Of a stretch of DNA of 10,662 bases, positions 7,051 through 10,662 are shown piece by piece. The notes under the pieces were generated by a model. It saw nothing but the letters and a program-made list of their open reading frames with translations, had not been told where the DNA came from and did not search any database. Numbering within the stretch: the stretch's first letter is position 1; every line of letters starts with the position of its first letter. A program made the position numbers and the translations under genes. The stretch is from the NCBI GenBank assembly GCA_000437255.1, contig FR899088.1, forward strand, positions 55,749-66,410. Direction: 5' to 3'. This DNA comes from Ruminococcus sp. CAG:403. GTDB taxonomy: Bacteria > Bacillota > Clostridia > Oscillospirales > Ruminococcaceae.

Positions 7051-7718
7051 TATTCGACCGGCAAAACCTGTTCAAACACCGCATAAAACTTCATGGGAAT
7101 GAATCGATCCATATGACATTTTCCAAAATACCACTTTTTATAAGTGCATTCCTGAATAATATCCTCAAAGAAGGTGTGAATCTCCAAGCGCTGCTGTACG
7201 TCCACACCCAGACAATCCTTTAAGGAAGCCGGCGGCTCATGCGTAATAATGTAGTCCACTGTAGCTTGATGCGCATTCAAATTGTGAATGGCTCTGCGAA
7301 TTTCCTGATGGGTGGGCTGTTCCCGCCGCCACCAGTTCTTGGTTTCCTTTCGGTACTCAAAGTCCTGACTATGTCCGCCGCCAAATGCAAAAAAGGTTTT
7401 CTGTTCAATGGTATAGATTTCCCCACGCATCATGTGAAAAATATTGGGCGCAATCAAATGCGCCAAGCCACCGCGCCAACGAACAGTTTTATAACGATGC
7501 TCCAGCAAATCAAAATTTTCATGACAGCCATCTACGAATGCAATGGTAAACTTCTTTTCCTGCAATTTCCGCAAGACAGCTTGCTCCTGTCGGGAACCAT
7601 CCCAGATGAACCCGAAATCTCCGCATATAATTAAAACATCTCCTGCTTTCAGTCGACGAAAAGCAGGATTTTTAAATTTTGATAAATCTCCGTGTGTATC
7701 TCCTGTAATATAAACCAA
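7050..7718 (-). CDS. Calcineurin-like metallophosphoesterase with altered metal motifs
   Basis: Predicted phosphoesterase of 222 residues. Motifs in order are GDTHGD (Asp7, His9), GDFG (Asp34), GCHEN (64-68), THEPP (His160) and FGKCH (198-202). The usual third motif is GNH[ED] and the last is GHxH; here the metal-ligand Asn is Cys65 and the first His of the last motif is Lys200, while Asp7, His9, Asp34, His66, His160 and His202 remain. HMMRGEIYTI, FFAFGGGHS and WWRREQPTHQE place it in a group of clostridial metallophosphoesterases of unknown substrate. The start is TTG: AGGAGG lies 7 nt upstream and the protein begins directly with the first β-strand. It is the first gene of the four-gene operon, with its stop overlapping the next ATG. 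Activity may be changed or lost. Confidence 0.87.
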   Translation of the reverse strand: MVYITGDTHGDLSKFKNPAFRRLKAGDVLIICGDFGFIWDGSRQEQAVLRKLQEKKFTIAFVDGCHENFDLLEHRYKTVRWRGGLAHLIAPNIFHMMRGEIYTIEQKTFFAFGGGHSQDFEYRKETKNWWRREQPTHQEIRRAIHNLNAHQATVDYIITHEPPASLKDCLGVDVQQRLEIHTFFEDIIQECTYKKWYFGKCHMDRFIPMKFYAVFEQVLPVE

Positions 7719-7770
7719 GCCTATGCCTCCTCCAGCAATTCAGCGTTCTCTATCTATTGAATTGGGCACA

Positions 7771-7788
7771 GTTTCCCTGCAAGGAAAC
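7771..7788. repeat. Inverted repeat in the leader of the metallophosphoesterase operon
   Basis: GTTTCC (7771-7776) and GGAAAC (7783-7788) flank a 6-nt centre. The dyad lies just downstream of the predicted start point and 52 nt before the TTG, so it could be an operator or a small leader hairpin. No known motif is recognised. Confidence 0.4.
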
Positions 7789-7801
7789 CAGCACTCATTT
7801 T

Positions 7802-7830
7802 ATTTTAGCATATTTCGTCGAAAAGGTAAA
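7802..7830 (-). promoter_or_regulatory. Promoter of the four-gene operon
   Basis: -35 TTTACC (7830-7825, 4 of 6 consensus), 17-bp spacer, -10 TAAAAT (7807-7802) preceded by TGC (extended -10). The leader would be about 75 nt. No other promoter is evident between the four genes, which supports one transcript. Confidence 0.65.
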
Positions 7831-7849
7831 TATATTTTCTAAAAAAGTC

Positions 7850-7878
7850 TTTTCAAATCAAAAAAAATTTGTTATAAT
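7850..7878 (+). promoter_or_regulatory. Promoter of the pseudo-carboxypeptidase gene
   Basis: A perfect -10, TATAAT (7873-7878), lies 17 bp after a weak -35, TTTTCA (7850-7855), in a very AT-rich stretch. It is divergent from the operon promoter at 7802-7830, only about 20 bp away, so one bound regulator could affect both. The leader is about 53 nt. Confidence 0.65.
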
Positions 7879-7937
7879 GAAAGGAAGAAAGCCCATTCTG
7901 CTTTCAAAAAAGATTTTATCATAAAGGAATGTCCATT

Positions 7938-9479
7938 ATGCACCTGATCAAAAAACGTTGTCTTCCATTTATTGGCGTCTTACTGACCATATGGCTTTGC
8001 TTTGCACAGCTTGGAAGTTCCGCTTCTGCTTATACATTTACACCGGACTTCTCCATTCATAGCGAAGCTGCCATTGTATACAGTCAAGATGCCGATATGA
8101 TTGTATATGAAAAAAATGCAGACAAGGCAGAAATGCCTGCCCATCTGATTCAAATTGTAACGGCATTGGTTGTGATGGATCTTTGCGATACACCGGATAC
8201 CACAACCATTACTGCCAATGAAGATCTTTATACCCCATTTTATAGTTATGACTATCCGGATGATCTCCGATATGCACAAATTTACAATGGGGACACTTTA
8301 ACGGTAACAGAGTATCTTTATGCACTTACGCTCACCTCTTCCTGTGAAGCGGCGGTCATTCTGGCAGATCATTTTGGAAATGGCAACCAAGATGTATTTG
8401 TCAAGAAAATGAATGAAAAAGTAGCGGAAATCGGATGCACCGATACCGTCATTCAAAATCCTACTGGACTATATGATGCCAAACAAACTACAACTGCACG
8501 GGATATGTTGAAAATCACACAATATGCTTTGGAACAAGATTGGTTCAACACCATTTCTAATACAGTATCCTATACCCCTACTTCTGCCAATCCAACCAAT
8601 CACCCTGATGCAGCCGCATGGATCTGGACGCATTCCAACACCATGCTGCTCAAAGGCGAAGAGGTCTACTATGAAGGCGCCTCTGGTATTAAAACCGGAA
8701 ACTTAACAGAAGCTGGCAGAAATATCATTACATCTGCTGCAAAGGAAGATCATCACTACCTGATTATTCTATTAAATGCCCCCTTCACAGATGAAGACGA
8801 TGCATTGCAGTATTATCACATCGAAGATGCAACCGACCTGTTAAACTGGGCATTCAGCTCTCTTTCCTATCAAACCTTACTGGATTGTGAAAAGGAACAG
8901 GGGGAGGTTTCCGTTGAAAACTCCGAGGACAATGCATTTGTTTTGGTGCGACCCAAAGAAAACTGCATTCTGCTGTGGTGCGAGGATGTCGATCCTTCCA
9001 TTATCAAATATGAGCGGACATTGGAGAAAAGTGTACAGGCTCCTGTCAAAAAGGGAGATGTTCTTGGCACACTGGAATTGAAATATGCCGGCGATGAAAT
9101 TGCAAAAGTAGATTTGGTTGCCATCAACGATGTGGATCGCTCTTTTTCCAAATTCAATCTTTATGCCCTCACCAATTTTAAAAATTCTCCTTACTTCCAC
9201 TATGCACTTCTGCTTGCAATAGCACTCTCTATGATCTATATTTTTGTCTGCCTTTATGCCTCCATGAAGAACAAACAAAAGAACAAACCAGAAGATCCCA
9301 TTCACTTAATTCCCAAGGCAGTTCATTTGGAACAATCTGAAGAAAAAGAAGTGCCAAAAGAAAAACCGCTCCGACCCTATCAACGATCAGAACCGGTATT
9401 TTATCGACGTCCTACCAATCCAAAACAAGCGGATTCGAAGCAAAAGGACAATTCTTCCTCCATGCATCCAGACAAATAA
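7938..9479 (+). CDS. Catalytically degenerate S11 D-Ala-D-Ala carboxypeptidase homologue, membrane anchored
   Basis: Protein of 513 residues with the fold of DacF/PBP5-type DD-carboxypeptidases, which trim D-Ala from peptidoglycan stem peptides outside the membrane. A signal or anchor segment spans about 8-31. The penicillin-binding domain (about 38-316) has VYEKNADKAEMPA before the first active-site motif, where SxxK is replaced by His69-Leu-Ile-Gln72. The second motif SxN is Ser134-Ser-Cys136. Only KTG (252-254) and NPTGL (174-178) are intact. Without the nucleophile and general base it should not acylate. A PBP5 C-terminal-type β-domain (about 325-400) ends in VDLVAINDV. A strong membrane helix (421-443) is followed by a 70-residue charged, proline-rich tail with KNKQKNK at its base, probably cytoplasmic. 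The start at 7938 has AAAGGA 9 nt upstream; the ATG at 7929 touches that site. It is monocistronic. A structural or regulatory role is inferred. Confidence 0.88.
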   Translation: MHLIKKRCLPFIGVLLTIWLCFAQLGSSASAYTFTPDFSIHSEAAIVYSQDADMIVYEKNADKAEMPAHLIQIVTALVVMDLCDTPDTTTITANEDLYTPFYSYDYPDDLRYAQIYNGDTLTVTEYLYALTLTSSCEAAVILADHFGNGNQDVFVKKMNEKVAEIGCTDTVIQNPTGLYDAKQTTTARDMLKITQYALEQDWFNTISNTVSYTPTSANPTNHPDAAAWIWTHSNTMLLKGEEVYYEGASGIKTGNLTEAGRNIITSAAKEDHHYLIILLNAPFTDEDDALQYYHIEDATDLLNWAFSSLSYQTLLDCEKEQGEVSVENSEDNAFVLVRPKENCILLWCEDVDPSIIKYERTLEKSVQAPVKKGDVLGTLELKYAGDEIAKVDLVAINDVDRSFSKFNLYALTNFKNSPYFHYALLLAIALSMIYIFVCLYASMKNKQKNKPEDPIHLIPKAVHLEQSEEKEVPKEKPLRPYQRSEPVFYRRPTNPKQADSKQKDNSSSMHPDK

Positions 9480-9491
9480 AGAACCAAACAG

Positions 9492-9530
9492 AAAAAACTG
9501 CTGTGCCACGAAAATGACACAGCAGTTTTT
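9492..9530. terminator. Bidirectional terminator between convergent genes
   Basis: AAAAACTGCTGTG (9493-9505) pairs perfectly with CACAGCAGTTTTT (9518-9530) around a 12-nt loop, giving a T run in both directions. It lies 12 nt after the plus-strand carboxypeptidase homologue and 34 nt after the convergent lipoprotein stop, so it probably serves both. Confidence 0.9.
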
Positions 9531-9564
9531 AATTTCTCTTTTATTGCATAACTGCAATTATACA

Positions 9565-10494
9565 TTAGTTTCCTTGGAATGTAATATAGTCCGCAGCATC
9601 TGCACCGACACCGCATTCATCCGGTACCAGTTCCAATGCGTTGCTGTCATATTCAAACCAGAAGATCATACCAACCAGTCCAGGGTTATCACTGAAATTG
9701 ATCGGAACCTTTACTTCATCACCGTCTTTACCAGAAGCACTGCCTACAGAAACTGTAAACTTACCGCTCTGTGCATTTCTTGCTTCTTCCGGTGTTGCAT
9801 TACCAACAGTCACAGTACCATCGATCAGGTCAGCTGTAATACGACCTTCTGCGGAATAATCTGCAAAGTCTGTTTCCTTACAAATATTTACCGCATAATT
9901 TCCGTCTGCTGCATTGTCCTTGATTTTAAAAGTCAGAACAATTGTCTCGCCGTTAAAAACAAAGTTTTCTTGTTCAGACATGTCCAACCAATACAGCGCT
10001 CTTCTTGTCATATTCGGCTGATAGTTATCCGAAGAAGAGTCTCCACTGGAAGCATTATTATTGGAAGATCCATTCGAAGAATTGGAATTTCCATTTGCTG
10101 TTGTAGTCTTAGCGGGTGTCGTAACCTGCTTGCCATTTGTATCCGTTACAGCTTTTCCATTGGCATCGGTTACAACAACATATTCGTCATCTGAATTGCC
10201 ACCAACTTCTGTCTTTGTGCTGTTGCTATTGGTAGCAGCGTTTCCACCCGGTGTAGCATCTTCTGCTAAGAAAATCATATTTTGCTTTAAGGATGCATCT
10301 GAAGCGTCAATGGTCTCAACTTCCTGACTAGAATCCCCTGAATTGTCACTTGCACTGCCGTTTGCATCTGCATTTGCACTTGCACTATTCCCCGTACTAT
10401 TTGAGCTGCTATCGCCCTTACTGCAACCTCCAACTGTAATCCCCATCACAGCTACCAATAAAAGCGCAGCAATTTTTGTACGTGTTGATTTCAT
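9565..10494 (-). CDS. Lipoprotein with permuted cohesin-like domain
   Basis: Exported lipoprotein of 309 residues. The signal peptide ends in the lipobox VGGC, lipidated Cys24. Residues 25-160 are a Ser/Asn/Gly/Asp-rich linker containing the near repeats TDANGKAV and TDTNGKQV (109-124). Residues about 161-231 resemble the C-terminal half of a cohesin (ALYWLDM, ETIVLTFKIKDNAADGNYAV, ending DGTVTV). After a 14-residue linker, residues 245-309 resemble the N-terminal half (FTVSVGSASGKDGDEVKVPI, then DNPGLVGMIFWFEYDSNALELV, ending ITFQGN). The halves are thus in reversed order and together make one domain. Cohesins bind dockerins in cellulosomes; binding here is not shown. AAAGGA is 8 nt before the ATG at 10494, so an in-frame TTG at 10500 is rejected. 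No enzyme motif is seen. Confidence 0.85.
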   Translation of the reverse strand: MKSTRTKIAALLLVAVMGITVGGCSKGDSSSNSTGNSASANADANGSASDNSGDSSQEVETIDASDASLKQNMIFLAEDATPGGNAATNSNSTKTEVGGNSDDEYVVVTDANGKAVTDTNGKQVTTPAKTTTANGNSNSSNGSSNNNASSGDSSSDNYQPNMTRRALYWLDMSEQENFVFNGETIVLTFKIKDNAADGNYAVNICKETDFADYSAEGRITADLIDGTVTVGNATPEEARNAQSGKFTVSVGSASGKDGDEVKVPINFSDNPGLVGMIFWFEYDSNALELVPDECGVGADAADYITFQGN

Positions 10495-10528
10495 AATCAA
10501 GTTCCTTTCTAAGTAAAGTAATACCTAT

Positions 10529-10557
10529 ATTATACACAACTTCACCAAAAAAGTCAA
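10529..10557 (-). promoter_or_regulatory. Promoter of the lipoprotein gene
   Basis: -35 TTGACT (10557-10552), 17-bp spacer, -10 TATAAT (10534-10529) preceded by TGTG. It is near consensus and should be strong. The leader is about 28 nt. A small dyad, GAAATC-GA-GATTTC (10571-10584), lies just upstream of the -35; its role is unknown. Confidence 0.85.
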
Positions 10558-10596
10558 GCTTTTTTGAAAAGAAATCGAGATTTCGAATAACAATGC

Positions 10597-10622
10597 AAAA
10601 AAGGCGGAACAAATCCGCCTTT
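10597..10622 (-). terminator. Rho-independent terminator of an off-window gene
   Basis: AAAGGCGGA (10600-10608) pairs perfectly with TCCGCCTTT (10614-10622) around ACAAA. On the minus strand the stem ends in six Ts. It most likely ends a minus-strand gene lying to the right of the window, so the lipoprotein gene is its own transcription unit. The remaining 40 bases to the window end show nothing recognisable. Confidence 0.85.
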
Positions 10623-10662
10623 AAAAAATTTTCTATCCAAACAAAAACAAGGCAAGAACCGA

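Noticed and set aside
9480..9567. Possible frameshift hiding the rest of a second cohesin half
   Set aside because: I read the three minus-strand frames after the stop at 9565. None continues cohesin-like sequence, and the terminator follows within 35 nt, so the protein seems to end there.
9514..10194. Plus-strand open frame of 226 codons opposite the lipoprotein gene
   Set aside because: It is antisense to a gene with clear signal peptide and domain similarity, and its Cys/Ile/Ser-rich translation looks like a mirror of the Ser/Asn-rich linker.

Overview
The window looks like chromosome from a low- to mid-GC member of the Bacillota, most likely a gut Clostridia and perhaps the Oscillospirales. 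I infer this from strong GGAGG ribosome sites, occasional TTG starts, consensus sigma-A promoters, a fruR-fruK-fruA operon, a spore-former-type S11 DD-carboxypeptidase homologue and a lipoprotein with cohesin-type sequence. No rRNA, tRNA, CRISPR array, insertion sequence or phage gene is visible. All genes but one lie on the minus strand.

Layout from left to right. (1) 1-3277 is the fructose operon, transcribed leftwards: fruR (DeoR-family regulator), fruK (1-phosphofructokinase) and fruA (PTS IIABC, cut by the window edge). Its promoter has a consensus -10 overlapped by a perfect 15-bp palindrome, followed by four adjacent 10-bp repeats in the leader. Fructose enters as fructose-1-phosphate through FruA, is phosphorylated by FruK, and fructose-1-phosphate is the expected FruR effector. 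(2) 3455-5179 is a two-gene unit: a MerR-family regulator resembling AdhR (a Cys falls at residue 52 when the start is corrected) and an iron-type alcohol/aldehyde dehydrogenase. It sits behind a MerR-type promoter with a 19-bp spacer and ends in a strong terminator; a carbonyl-stress or aldehyde-detoxification role is likely. (3) 5252-7830 is a tightly packed four-gene operon: metallophosphoesterase, GNAT (ElaA-like) acetyltransferase, HD-domain nucleotidase-like protein and CDP-alcohol phosphatidyltransferase. (4) 7850-9530 holds the only plus-strand gene, a membrane-bound S11 D-Ala-D-Ala carboxypeptidase homologue whose catalytic Ser and Lys are both replaced. (5) 9565-10622 holds a convergent lipoprotein gene whose C-terminal region carries the two halves of a cohesin-like domain in reversed order, plus the terminator of an off-window gene.

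Most noteworthy are the apparently circularly permuted cohesin-like lipoprotein and, convergent with it, a pseudo-penicillin-binding protein with an unusual long cytoplasmic tail. The altered metal-site motifs of the metallophosphoesterase and the well-resolved operator architectures of the fru and merR promoters come next. All family assignments were made by eye, without database searches.
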